Positions 24,898-34,028 of a stretch of DNA of 64,000 nt are shown piece by piece. How positions within the stretch are numbered: the first letter of the stretch is position 1; the number at the start of each line of letters is the position of its first letter. Source of the stretch: Anastrepha obliqua (taxonomy: Eukaryota; Arthropoda; Insecta; Diptera; Tephritidae); NCBI RefSeq assembly GCF_027943255.1, contig NC_072893.1:117179784-117243783 (forward strand), given 5' to 3'. The notes under the pieces were generated by a model. That model did not search any database. It worked only from the letters and a program-made list of their open reading frames with translations, and was not told the origin of the DNA. Made by a program: the position numbers and the translations under genes.

Positions 24898-24978
24898 CTA
24901 CCTTATGCTGGCCGAATTCAAAACGAAGGGAACGTAGAACATTTTACTTTCGAGCAATAGACTAGCAGCAGCTTGGAT
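24898..24978 (-). CDS. Hr4: Hr4 coding exon 5: final ligand-binding-domain helix and leaky-looking TAG
   Basis: The exon starts after CCCCATCAG and encodes [20 protein letters not shown] followed by NSASIR, then TAG at 24900-24898. The terminal segment has no acidic AF-2 core of the usual form (two hydrophobics, x, Glu, two hydrophobics), which fits a receptor that acts mainly as a repressor. The stop is followed by CAA: TAG-C contexts are known to terminate weakly, and TAG CAA is the start of the classic plant-virus leaky context. The open frame continues past it. Confidence 0.9.
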   Translation of the reverse strand: MQAAASLLLESKMFYVPFVLNSASIR

Positions 24979-27900
24979 CTGATGGGGTAGAGAGAAAATA
25001 TTTTAAAATTGTTTCAATACCAAACGCAGAGTTGAACACCAGTCCCATTCCATTTTCAAAAGTCGACCTTAGTTATCAAGGAAGGGCCAAAAACTCGCAA
25101 TTAACAGCGTGATTAAAGTACTCGCAGAGCTGATCCGTGTCCTTAACAGCTTCTCTTTTAGAAGACACTCAGCGCTCCTCTGCGATAGAAAAACACGTGG
25201 AATGTTTTAGGGTCCTTAACAAGTTTTCTTGGAGGAGCATTAAAAAACAAGACAAAATTATCAAGTTAGAGTTTGTTCCGAATGTCCCCCAACACTCTTT
25301 GTAGAGTCTTTGAAAGCAATATAGAAATAATCAGGTAACAGTGTAATGGAATTGCATGCGGGGTGACTCCGAGCGCCTCACAAAGCCCTTGATAGAAGCT
25401 TTAAAAATTAAATAGAGGCACAAACTATTTGGCCGCAGGGTTATAAGAAGACCCGCGGAATGGATTGTAGATGCATCCGCGCATCTACTCTTTGTCTGTA
25501 GAGAAACTACGAGTACAGCCTGCGACAAATGATAGCAAATCAACATTTTGACCTCTTTTGACTGAAACCTTGCTAGAAGCTCATGATTTGGAGTTATTTC
25601 TTAAGGTAGTACAAAGATGGATACAGTTTAGTACTAAAACACAGCACAGCTCTTCTAATCAGAATGGGACACTTAGTAGAAGGCAGGTGTTCGAAGTAAC
25701 CCAGGGCCCCTCACAACCACTTTTGTGATTAGCATTCGAGCGAAGAAAGGTCAAAAACTATTAGACCACAGTTTGATTGAAAGGTGCTTAGAACATCTCA
25801 TAGTTCTCTACAAATACCACCATAGAAACTGTAACAACCACGCAGAACCAGAAACTATTAAGTCACAATACGATCGAGGAACACGCGGAACAACTCAGTT
25901 CCTTCCCTTTGGTAGACCTTCTTCAGTGCAATCGAAGGACGAGGGAAATAGTGCAGAACTCTTCTCTAGGCGTTTTATGAACAAGAAGGAGATTCAATAA
26001 TTATTAAAATCAATCTGATCGGAAGACACGCAGTGCTTTTCACAAAAAAATTTTGTAGCTGATTTCGATCGTAGGAGGACCAAAAACTATTAAACTGGAT
26101 TGTGAGTGAGAGAAAGAATGGATTAAAATGGCTTGGTCTTCTTCATAACAACTTTGTAGGATCTATAGAAACTAAACAGAACCAGAAACGCTCCGAAAAA
26201 TTTAGGGGCGAAAAATTGTCAGATCTTGAAAGCCCACAGTATGATAAAAATATGTGGCGTATCGCTCTCATAAGACGAAGACTCGCAAACCCAGGAGGCT
26301 CGCAGTTAAGGGCAATGGACTACAATAGAGGTATCAGTTAACAATGACCTAATAATAATAGTAATGTTAAGAGATTTACTCACAAATATCTTTTTATAAT
26401 CAGTAAGAACAAGGCAGAGCCAGAAATTATAACTTTACATAGTTACTGAAAGTCTCACGAAACATCTGAGGGTTCATCCTAAAGTACTTTACCGAAACTT
26501 TGCTAAAAAAAGAGCCAATAACTATATCTTTTAAGCCCTCCGCTTTAGTGGAGGAAGTAGATATCTACGGCTTCATAAACCGCCCAACCGTATCACTAGG
26601 TGTGCCGGCAGAGATGTCTACAATATTATCGACTTAATCTTCTCAAGGCGAGAGCTCCCGAAAATCATATTTATCCAACGCTTTATGACGCAACCTACCT
26701 CCGGTATGTGTGACAGCAATTCAGTTAGTCGCGCTTGCGGATTCTGCGGCGAGGAGTGTTGCAAATAGGTACGTAACACCTGCACATATCGCTCCTGTAT
26801 GCTCTCCAGTTCCACTTCTGCTAAAAATGGAAAATATCCAATGCAAGCAAAAGAAACAAATGAGATTAGTTGTTATTGTAGTGGAGTAAACTCGTCACTT
26901 CTTGCTCTTATACTACTCACCTTTGTTCAACAAAATATACACCTTCAAACAAACGTATTCCTCCATTTTGAGTTTGATGCGTCGAAACATGATTGTTATT
27001 TGCGTCATCTTATCCACCATATGACCTACGTCCAACTTCAGCTGTTCCATGGCAATGGGCTGACCCATCAGCGTGGTGAGGCACGTTTGCAACGTATTAA
27101 GGTGAGCATTCACCTCGTCCACAAACTCGGGATCGTCCTTTTGTAGTGGCGGTGGTGTGGCGGCTGAGTGCATTTGATGATGGTGATGATGCTGGTGTGG
27201 CAAACTCAGACTGCTGCTCGCCGCATGTGGTGAACTACTCATATGATGCGTATGATGGTGATTGTGATGATGATTCGCAGAGGCAGGCGAATGTGGTGAC
27301 GCACCAACGCTGGAGCGCCCACTGGAGCTGGTGGTGGACGAAGCATGCGCCGTTGTGGCACCACCACTGCCTGGTGTCGCGGTACGGGGCGTGGTGCGTT
27401 TGCCGTGCAACGCCTGGTACGCAGCTGTCGTCAGTATGAGTATCTCATGCCATTTATCCGTCAGCAGCTTCGTATGTATCTCGACGGGTATCTCCAAGTA
27501 GAAGGGCAGCTTCTTTGTCCACGACACCAGTTTATGCACAATGGAGTCGCCAATATTGCAGAGCTTTTCGCTGATCTCCGATTTGTCTTCGAGAAATTCG
27601 GAGAAATGTGGCAATGTGGCAATGTCTTCCATGGCGTCACAGTCGATTAACGTTTGGATCATGGCGAGCGCATGCTCATACGAGATCTGCCGATCCTTCG
27701 ACGAGCTGACAGCCGAATCGAGCCGATTACGTAAATGCACGATTTCGCTGGGATTCGTGAGTGCAGTCTTAAGTATTGTACCGTTAACCAAATGCGAGGG
27801 CAGTTTGATGGCAGTTTCCTGCAGCTGCGTCGGCTGTTGATGCTGTTGCTGCTGCTGCTGCTGTTGTTGATGCAATTGTTGTGTTGTATGCGGCGGATGT

Positions 27901-30900
27901 GGCGCATTCGATTGCAAATGATGCGTATGCGTGAGCGTATGATGCGGCGAGTGGAGCGCATGATGTGACGATGGCTGTTGAGAGGCACTACTGCCACCCG
28001 AAGACGCCGACGATGAGGACGAGGATGAGGAGGAAGTGTGTGCCGGCATTGAGGGTGGTCCATGTGAGAGCGGACTATGCAACGTACCAGCTGATGAATG
28101 TGGCGGTAGCGCGCCATGCGGCGAGCCGTGTAGCGTGTGGTGAGGTGAGAGTAGCTGCTGCTGGTGAGGCGAATGCAGTTGCGCTGCCTGTTGTTGCTGT
28201 TGCTGATGTTGCTGGTGTTGCTGCTGCTGCTGCTGCTGTTGCAGATGCTCTTGCTTGATGGAGGGACCGAAGAACATTGGCTTCACTTCACTCTGCGCCA
28301 ACGTGGCGCTCAACAACTTTGAATGCTGATGTTGCGCCGCTGCAGCGACAGCAGCTGCTGCCGCTAATTGTTGTTGATGTTGATGCAGATGCTGTTGTGG
28401 CGAGAGCAGATGCTGCTGATGATGCGGGGAGAGTGGCGACTGATGGTGTGGTGAATGCATGTGTTGTTGCTGCGATTGTTGTTGTTGTTGTTGCTGCTGC
28501 TGTTGCTTTGACTTTTTGTGTTTCTTATACTTGACCTTGTAGAGATTGTAGACGGCGCCACTGTTGCGACCGCCCGGCATGCGATCCTCTCGAACGGCTG
28601 GCAAGACGGATGATGAGACAAAATTAATTAATAAAATAAAATAAAATAAAATAAAATAAAATAAAATAAAATAAAATAAAATAAAATAAAATAAAATAAA
28701 ATAAAATAAAATAAAATAAAATAAAATAAAATAAAATAAAATAAAATAAAATAAAATAAAATAAAATAAAATAAAATAAAATAAAATAAAATAAAATAAA
28801 ATAAAATAAAATAAAATAAAATAAAATAAAATAAAATAAAATAAAATAAAATAAAATAAAATAAAATAAAATAAAATAAAATAAAATAAAATAAAATAAA
28901 ATAAAATAAAATAAAATAAAATAAAATAAAATAAAATAAAATAAAATAAAAAAACTGAAAATGAAGAACTCGAGTTGTACTATTCAACGGAGAAACGTCT
29001 TAGTGCTTGCGCTTGTGCTTCGCTGCTAGTCTCCAAATAAAAATCCAAATGTATTGTCAGTGAAAGCTGTATAGTCCCTGGCTGAAATTGGTCCCCAAAC
29101 CCTATTTCGTCTATAATTCGTATTAAATCTATCCCTGTCTAAGAGGCCATTTGATGCTCTCCGAATCAAAGTCAGTCCTCACATCTTCCTACCTACATTT
29201 TATGAAGGACGAACCTCTATAGTCTGTGAAAAAAGATACCATATCAACATTTTTATCAATTTTGACTTCGTGCGCTTGAAGCAAGTCGCTGCCCAGTTCG
29301 GAGTCCTACTCCTAAAAAGGCAACTATCACCTAATTAGGTGCTTCTTCATACTTTAAACCGACCTTCAGTACCACGTGTCTTCTATCTAAGATTGTCTCT
29401 TAACATTTTTAAGTTTTGATCCGAGTCATCAGCTTCCAACTCCTACTCGTTCTGAGCTTACCTCTTCCTCCTATACATGACACTAACTAATCTAATCAGT
29501 CCTTCAACTCACCTTGCAGCACCATGCCCTGCTCGATACACTTCTTAAATCGACAATACTGACACCGGTTCCGCTGTGCTTTGGTTATTTCACAAGTGCC
29601 ATCGGCCACACAGGTGTAGACGCGCCGGTTCTGCACGGTTCGCTTAAAGAATCCCTTGCAACTGTAACAAAAAGGAAATGCATTTAATAACATAATCTTT
29701 CATTTGAAAACCTACTCCTCTTACCCTTCGCACGTGATGATTCCGTAATGCAATCCAGTGGCTTTATCCTCGCAGATCATACAAACAAGCGGCTGATCAT
29801 CCTCGTCAGTGGGCTCATGCGGTACATCCAATCCACGATTCAGACCCGTCGCATTCGAGCTACCCCATTGCTGTTGTGCACTCAAGTTCAGCGCATGAAT
29901 CTGGCCGGGCGGCAACTGCGACAAATCGCCTTCCCAGAGACGTGCCATGTTGAGCGCGTGGGGTGTACGAAATTGGTGTGGTCGTGGTCGCACATCCTGT
30001 ATGCGCGTCTGGCCAAGTGAGAGCAACAGTTGTGCCGCCTCCTCGTTGTTCTGCGGCGACGGACCAGGTGTGTGTGTAGGCGTAATTGAACCCGCCGAAG
30101 GCGAAGAGGCCGACTGCAGTGATGACTGTGATGAGTGATGCGACTGTTGCGACAGCGATGACATAGAGGAGGGTGGTTGGTGCTGCAATTGCTGATGCAT
30201 ATGGTGATGCTGTGGCGTTGAGGGTGGCGTCTGGTGTAGACCACCACTGCCGCTACTGTTGCCACCACCATGCGTAGGTGATGGCCCTGCAGTAGGCGGC
30301 GCTGGCTCATAGCCCCAGACCATTGTGCGCACGCCACAACTTTCGCCCATGATGACGGTAGGCGTACCACGCGGCGGCGTTTGCGAAGGTGTCTGCGGCG
30401 ATAGCTGTGACGAAGAGGAGGATGAAGAGTGATGTGGCGAAGGTGATTGCGGCGGACCGCCTGGTCGCAAATTACCCAAAGGACCGCCTATTACCTCCGG
30501 CTTGACACCGTTAATGCGCGCATTCGACACCCAAACCATGCGTTGTGCGGCCGCGGCGGCTGCTGCAGCTGCACCAGGCTGCATAAGCTGCGCTGCCGCC
30601 ACCTGCTGATGTACTTCGTTCTTCACGCGAAATAGTATGGCTGCATCGCGATTGGGATGGCGCAACGACTGCAGTGACGCCGGATGTATGAGCTGTGCAA
30701 TATTACCCAGCGCTTGTGGTGGCAGTTGCGGTGGCTGCTGTTGTTGTTGTTGCGGCGATGACGGGTGGTGGTGAAGTGGCGAGTGTAGATGCCTTTGCGC
30801 AGCACCAGTGCTACCCAACAAGCTGCCAGCGGCGGCAGAAAGTAACTGCGCGGGCTCTTTCTTGATCCGTAAATGTTGCTGTTGTTGTTGCTGCAGGAGA

Positions 30901-32510
30901 TGCTGATGTGGTGATGTGGCGCTAGACTGATGTCGCGCGCTCGGCGACGAACTAATTGCATTAGGCGACATTTGGGTCGGACGTTGCGACATTGCCGCAG
31001 CCTGCTGGAGCAACTGCAGTTGTTGCTGTTGCGTCAAATGCTGCATAGATTGGTTGAGTAAATGTTGCTGCGGCAGCCCTAGCCCTGACGGCGGACTACT
31101 CTTGCGCAATTGCGGTTGTGTGAGCTGCTGATGCAAGTGATGCGTCTGCACAATGGGCGGTGGCGGGTGATGTAAATGTTGATGATGCGCCGCTGCTGCG
31201 GCAGCCGCGGATGTGGGTAATGGCGTAGGCGAAGGTGAGCTGGCGTGCAGTGATGACGTGCTCGCGCTGCTTGTTGTGGTCACCGTGGCGGAGGATGATA
31301 TAGCTGAGGCGGTCGCAGTAGAGACAGATGTAGAGTAGGCTGGGTGGTGTGTGAAATGTTGCAGCGACGTCGGCGGCATTTGTTGCTGCTGCTGTTGCTG
31401 TTGAGGCGACAATTCAGACTTTATGCGCGACGGCGTCACCAGCACTGTGACATGCTGTTGCGACTGCGTAAGACCTTTGGACTGTGTTGGTGGGGGCGCA
31501 GACTGCGCGTGTTGCTGATATTGCATTTGTTGTTGCTGCTGCTGTTGTTGATGTTGCTGATAGGATAGCATTTTTGTGGGCGAGGCAGCGATGCGCTCTT
31601 CTTTCACTGAGCGTATGACACTTAAATTGCTAACACCACATTCGGCACTCACTGAACCTGGCATACACTCACCACCAGCGCTGTTCGTCGCATGACCGAT
31701 AACGGCGCCTGCTCCATGCACACCATTTGTGGACATCTGTGTGCCACCCGCTGTTGTAGTAGTTGTAGACGGACGTTCATCCATTGAATCCGGCGACGCG
31801 CGACTACTACCGCCACCATTACTCGTGCCACAACTGCTGCTCGCATTGCCATTATTATGTGGCGGTGTTGGTGTGGCGCGTGTAGGTGTGACATTGCTGG
31901 GCGTGCGCCGCCCTGCTGGTAAGCTTAGATCAGTCGCCGGTGCAGGTGACATGCGCACAGTTGTGGTTGGAGGTGGTGACATCACAGACGAGGCGGCCGC
32001 TGCGCTAACAGTGCCGCTGGACGAGTGAATTTCAGTCTGTTGTTGTTGCTGCTGCTGCTGCTGCTGCTGAATATGCTTTTGCTCAGCTTTCACAGCTGCT
32101 GCTGCTTTGCCGGCGGACACAACCACCGTAGTGGTGGCGCTTGGTGGCATTGGCGCGCATACATTGTGACCGACAGTGCTGCTGGTGCCAGTTGACACGC
32201 TGCTGCTGCTGCTTGAGCAAGCTGAGACGGGTGCAATGGTGGAGGTGGCCGTCAAAGTGACGACGGCGGTGGGCAACGGCAACGAGGAGAGCGCACCGCC
32301 GCCCCCATGGCCGCCGCCTGCACCAGCACCGCCCGTATCGCACATTTTCGGCGACATCGGTGCGAGTAGATCGGGCGAGGAGGTGGAGGTGTCGGCTACT
32401 GATTCGCCATCACTGCTGCATCTTGAATCGATTTTTCGTCGTTTCAGTTTTAGATCCTGAAAAAGGCTCATTTTATCGAGCTCGCTGTACGGGCCACGGC
32501 TCAGTGTCAT
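24898..32510 (-). CDS. Hr4: Hormone receptor 4 (orphan nuclear receptor, NR6A/GCNF group), 5 coding exons
   Basis: Joined coding exons on the minus strand are 32510-29725, 29661-29513, 28597-26921, 26820-26699 and 24978-24898. Every intron is GT-AG and the phases close exactly, giving 1604 codons and a TAG at 24900-24898. Residues 1-905 are a low-complexity Q/S/T/P/H-rich region with a basic KLKRRKID stretch at 21-28. The two-zinc-finger DNA-binding domain is about 910-975 (CMICEDK, P-box CEGCKG, C-VADGT-C), followed by a C-terminal extension beginning [17 protein letters not shown]-rich hinge leads to a ligand-binding domain at about 1265-1604. In Drosophila, DHR4 is an ecdysone-induced nuclear repressor that shapes steroid pulses in the prothoracic gland and promotes FTZ-F1 expression in prepupae (established knowledge). 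The start is chosen because the N-terminus [13 protein letters not shown] matches the fly protein as I remember it. The gene identity is secure; the upstream non-coding exon is not found. Confidence 0.95.
24979..26698 (-). other. Hr4 intron 4 (1.7 kb) with a degenerate dispersed motif
   Basis: A GT-AG intron between exons 4 and 5. It has no convincing exon. It contains at least seven variants of a (GA)CCAAAAACTATTA-like motif at about 25085, 25749, 25847, 26078, 26179, 26417 and 26512, together with recurrent ACACGCGGAA-like words. This suggests a decayed tandem array. Confidence 0.7.
26699..26820 (-). CDS. Hr4: Hr4 coding exon 4: late ligand-binding-domain helices
   Basis: This 122-nt exon encodes residues 1538-1578, reading [20 protein letters not shown] and ending LLSHIPE, with an acceptor TTTTTAG|CAG and a donor GAG|GTAGGT. 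The codon split with exon 3 gives Ala (G+CA). The ESIQ-RY and HIPE blocks correspond to the helix 9-11 region of nuclear receptors. The exon ends in phase 0, which matters for the downstream extension: any acceptor placed in phase 0 would keep the frame. Confidence 0.94.
26821..26920 (-). other. Hr4 intron 3 (100 nt)
   Basis: A short intron running from GTGAGTAGTA to CATTTTTAG between exons 3 and 4, in phase 1. Its size is typical of fly introns. Confidence 0.92.
26921..28597 (-). CDS. Hr4: Hr4 coding exon 3: DNA-binding extension, hinge and most of the ligand-binding domain
   Basis: The exon runs from an acceptor CTTGCCAG to a donor AACAAAG|GTGAGT and encodes residues 979-1537. It opens with the C-terminal extension [14 protein letters not shown] and a basic KYKKHKKSK run, then poly-Q, His-Gln and Ser-rich hinge sequence with an IKQE motif near 1092. 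An ILKTAL motif sits at 1253-1258. The ligand-binding domain follows: [17 protein letters not shown] and the KWHEILIL segment are recognisable core helices near 1322-1367. The domain is split by about 85 low-complexity residues (1380-1466: Thr, Ser, His) and resumes with [16 protein letters not shown]. The exon starts only 34 nt beyond a 320-nt pentanucleotide array. Confidence 0.94.
28598..29512 (-). other. Hr4 intron 2 (915 nt) containing a long pentanucleotide array
   Basis: A GT-AG intron in phase 1. About a third of it is the perfect (ATAAA)n array described separately; the rest is unique AT-moderate sequence with no recognised element. Confidence 0.92.
28631..28950. repeat. Perfect (ATAAA)64 microsatellite
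   Basis: There are 320 nt of uninterrupted ATAAA on the plus strand, read as (TTTAT)n on the Hr4 sense strand. The array ends about 33 nt before the exon 3 acceptor, so it is the U-rich environment of that splice site. The long YFILF-type frame across it is an artefact of the repeat. Confidence 0.97.
29513..29661 (-). CDS. Hr4: Hr4 coding exon 2: second zinc finger of the DNA-binding domain
   Basis: This 149-nt exon encodes residues 930-978 between a TTTTTGTTACAG acceptor and a CAAG|GTGAGT donor. It starts [17 protein letters not shown], completing the P-box CEGCKG, and continues with the D-box cysteines (C-VADGT-C) and CQYCRFKKC, the last zinc-binding cysteines. All eight DNA-binding-domain cysteines are present across exons 1 and 2, so the DNA-binding domain is intact. 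The P-box class is the one that reads AGGTCA-type half-sites (family knowledge). Confidence 0.96.
29662..29724 (-). other. Hr4 intron 1 (63 nt) inside the DNA-binding domain
   Basis: A minimal GTAAGA...TTACAG intron that splits codon 929 between the first and second zinc fingers. The position is within the P-box CEG|CKG, and skipping would destroy the DNA-binding domain. Confidence 0.94.
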
Positions 32511-32515
32511 AATTC
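29725..32515 (-). CDS. Hr4: Hr4 coding exon 1: N-terminal region and first zinc finger
   Basis: The exon begins at 32515 after a strong polypyrimidine-AG acceptor. Five untranslated bases (GAATT) precede the ATG at 32510. It encodes residues 1-928 plus two bases of codon 929 and ends at a GAAGG|GTAAGA donor. It carries many homopolymer tracts (Q at about 148-158 and 321-328, with Ala, Ser, Gly and His runs) and six psi-K-x-E sumoylation-type motifs: VKAE at 140 and VKEE at 302, then IKSE at 363, IKKE, VKNE and VKPE. The last 20 residues are the first zinc finger from CMICEDK to CEG. The intron interrupts the DNA-binding domain inside the P-box. Q codons mix CAA and CAG, which argues for selection on the protein rather than a simple repeat. 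Confidence 0.95.
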
Positions 32516-32565
32516 CTGTAGAGAGAGAGAGAGAGGGGAAGGGAAGGAGAGAAGAGCGAATTAGT
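32516..32565 (-). promoter_or_regulatory. 3' splice site of the first Hr4 coding exon, with (CT)n tract
   Basis: On the sense strand a long CTTCCC / CTCTCTCTCT pyrimidine tract ends in TACAG|GAATTATG. It shows that an upstream exon, presumably 5' UTR, is spliced to the ATG-bearing exon. No donor partner could be identified in the window. Confidence 0.85.
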
Positions 32566-32684
32566 TGAAGTTTATTGAAGTATATTTGAAATGTTCATAG
32601 TTAATTACAAGTAGAGCTTAAAGATAGTGGAATTATTAAAATATAAAATCCTTGTGTTTAGATTAATAGATTAATTTTATTCTT

Positions 32685-33000
32685 CTCTTCTTCTTGATTG
32701 GTGCGACAACGGCTTAGGCGATTTTAGTTTAACAAAGTGCGCCATCCGTTTCTTTCTCGTGTTAAGCGGTGCCAGTTGGGCACACCAAGTGAAGCCAAGA
32801 CCTTCTCCACCTGATCTTTCCAACGCAGAGGCGGACTTCCTTTTTCTCCACCACAACCAGTTGGTACCGCATTGAATATTTTCAGAGCCGGAGCGTTTTT
32901 TTAGGTTCGTACGACATGGCCCAGCCAATGGAGCCGCTGGATCTCTATTCGCTATGTCGTCATAAAGCTCATACAGTTCATAGAAAAACGGTTCCATATA
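32685..33000 (-). mobile_element. C-terminal fragment of a LINE-type polyprotein
   Basis: On the minus strand, words such as ELYELYDDIA and later GLGFTWCAQLAP, split over two frames, correspond to the common insect LINE C-terminus with a WxGH-type segment followed by RGRP and a WKDQVE-like stretch. Frameshifts are evident. It sits 170 bp upstream of the first Hr4 coding exon, in the same orientation. Confidence 0.65.
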
Positions 33001-33079
33001 TAGAAGTCCACGTAAGTGGGTAAAATGGCTAGTGGCCAGGCCGATTCTTCTGCATATGGTCCAAGCAACTCCAAAATTC

Positions 33080-33245
33080 CGGGCTTAGCTCAAGCACCCT
33101 ATGGGTAGCTCGCAAACAACCGTTCCAAAGCGAGCTAATGTGAGGAGGCGAAACAACCCAGGATAGCTGGTTGTGCACTGGATTTGGGACCCGCCATGAA
33201 AAATTCCGCCCAATAAAAACGAAGCCTCAGATAAAAATTCAGCGG
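33080..33245. repeat. Dispersed repeat, copy A
   Basis: It contains AGCGAGCTAATGTGAGGAGG, GGATTTGGGACCCGCC and CCTCAGATAAAAATTC and matches the copy at 33665-33840. It is probably a non-coding part of the LINE just to its left. Confidence 0.7.
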
Positions 33246-33373
33246 CTACATTGCATGGGTCATGTCGAATGGAATTCATTTTATTATTTGGTGAAAACAC
33301 GATTTGGAGAAAGTACGAGATAAGTTTTCTAATATAAATGTTTTGGCTTAAAAGTGCAAATGCACGATTTTTG

Positions 33374-33545
33374 GTTATATTTGAGGTTATGTAACATTAC
33401 GATTTTGTTTTTTCTTCTTTTGTTAATTTTTGTTATATTTGAGGTTATGTAACATTACGATTTTGTTTTTTCTTCTTTTGTTAATTTTTGTTATATTTGA
33501 GGTTATGTAACATTACGATTTTGTTTTTTCTTTTTTTGTTAATTC
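33374..33545. repeat. Tandem triplication, exact 58-bp period
   Basis: GTTATATTTGAGGTTATGTA starts at 33374, 33432 and 33490. The copies are nearly identical and end in TTTTGTTAATT. Confidence 0.95.
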
Positions 33546-33664
33546 GCAACAAAATCTCGAACTTTCGCTTTAAAACACATTTTCATGCGTAAAAAGATCT
33601 TTACTTGATACTCTGTTGAATTTACCTGACACGCTGATTTCTGAATTCTGAGTTCAGATACGTA

Positions 33665-33840
33665 TTCTTGTCTTTTTGATTGGTGCCATAACCATTTACA
33701 CGATTTGGGGTAACTTTCGAACATCCGTTCAAGAGCGAGCTAATGTAACAAAGCGAGACAGGATATCTGCTTATGCGTTGGGTTTGGGACCAGCCGCGTA
33801 AAAATCCGCCCCAACGAAAACGAAAACAAAACCTCAGATA
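33665..33840. repeat. Dispersed repeat, copy B
   Basis: AGCGAGCTAATGTAACAAAG, GGTTTGGGACCAGCC and CCTCAGATACGTCTTC parallel copy A. It is preceded by TTTTTGATTGGTGCCATAAC, a relative of the sequence at 32685-32710, as if the coding part had been deleted. Confidence 0.7.
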
Positions 33841-33854
33841 CGTCTTCAGTACGT

Positions 33855-34028
33855 GAAAAGCCTTTGGAAAAGCTTAATCTGATTTTTGACTCGAAATTTC
33901 TGTCGGCAAGTGTAACTGATATCAAATAAGAAACCTCTCTTCAAAAGCCTTTGGAAAAGCTTAATCTGATTTTTGACTCGAAATTTCTGTCGGCAAGTGT
34001 AACTGATAAAAAATAAGAAACCTCTCTT
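33855..34028. repeat. Tandem duplication, 87-bp period
   Basis: GCCTTTGGAAAAGCTTAATC occurs at 33860 and 33947, and the unit is nearly identical through CAAGTGTAACTGAT and AGAAACCTCTCTTC. The period is a multiple of three, so a minus-strand frame stays open across it by arithmetic alone. Confidence 0.93.

Noticed and set aside
26618..26815. 65-codon minus frame read as a complete small gene
   Set aside because: It is Hr4 exon 4; the part after LLSHIPE is intron translation.
28628..28987. 119-codon minus frame of YFILF repeats
   Set aside because: Translation of the (ATAAA)n array inside an Hr4 intron.
29496..29693. Stand-alone zinc-finger mini-protein starting at an ATG upstream of the second finger
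   Set aside because: The residues before CKGFFKR are intron translation; splicing to exon 1 completes the DNA-binding domain precisely.
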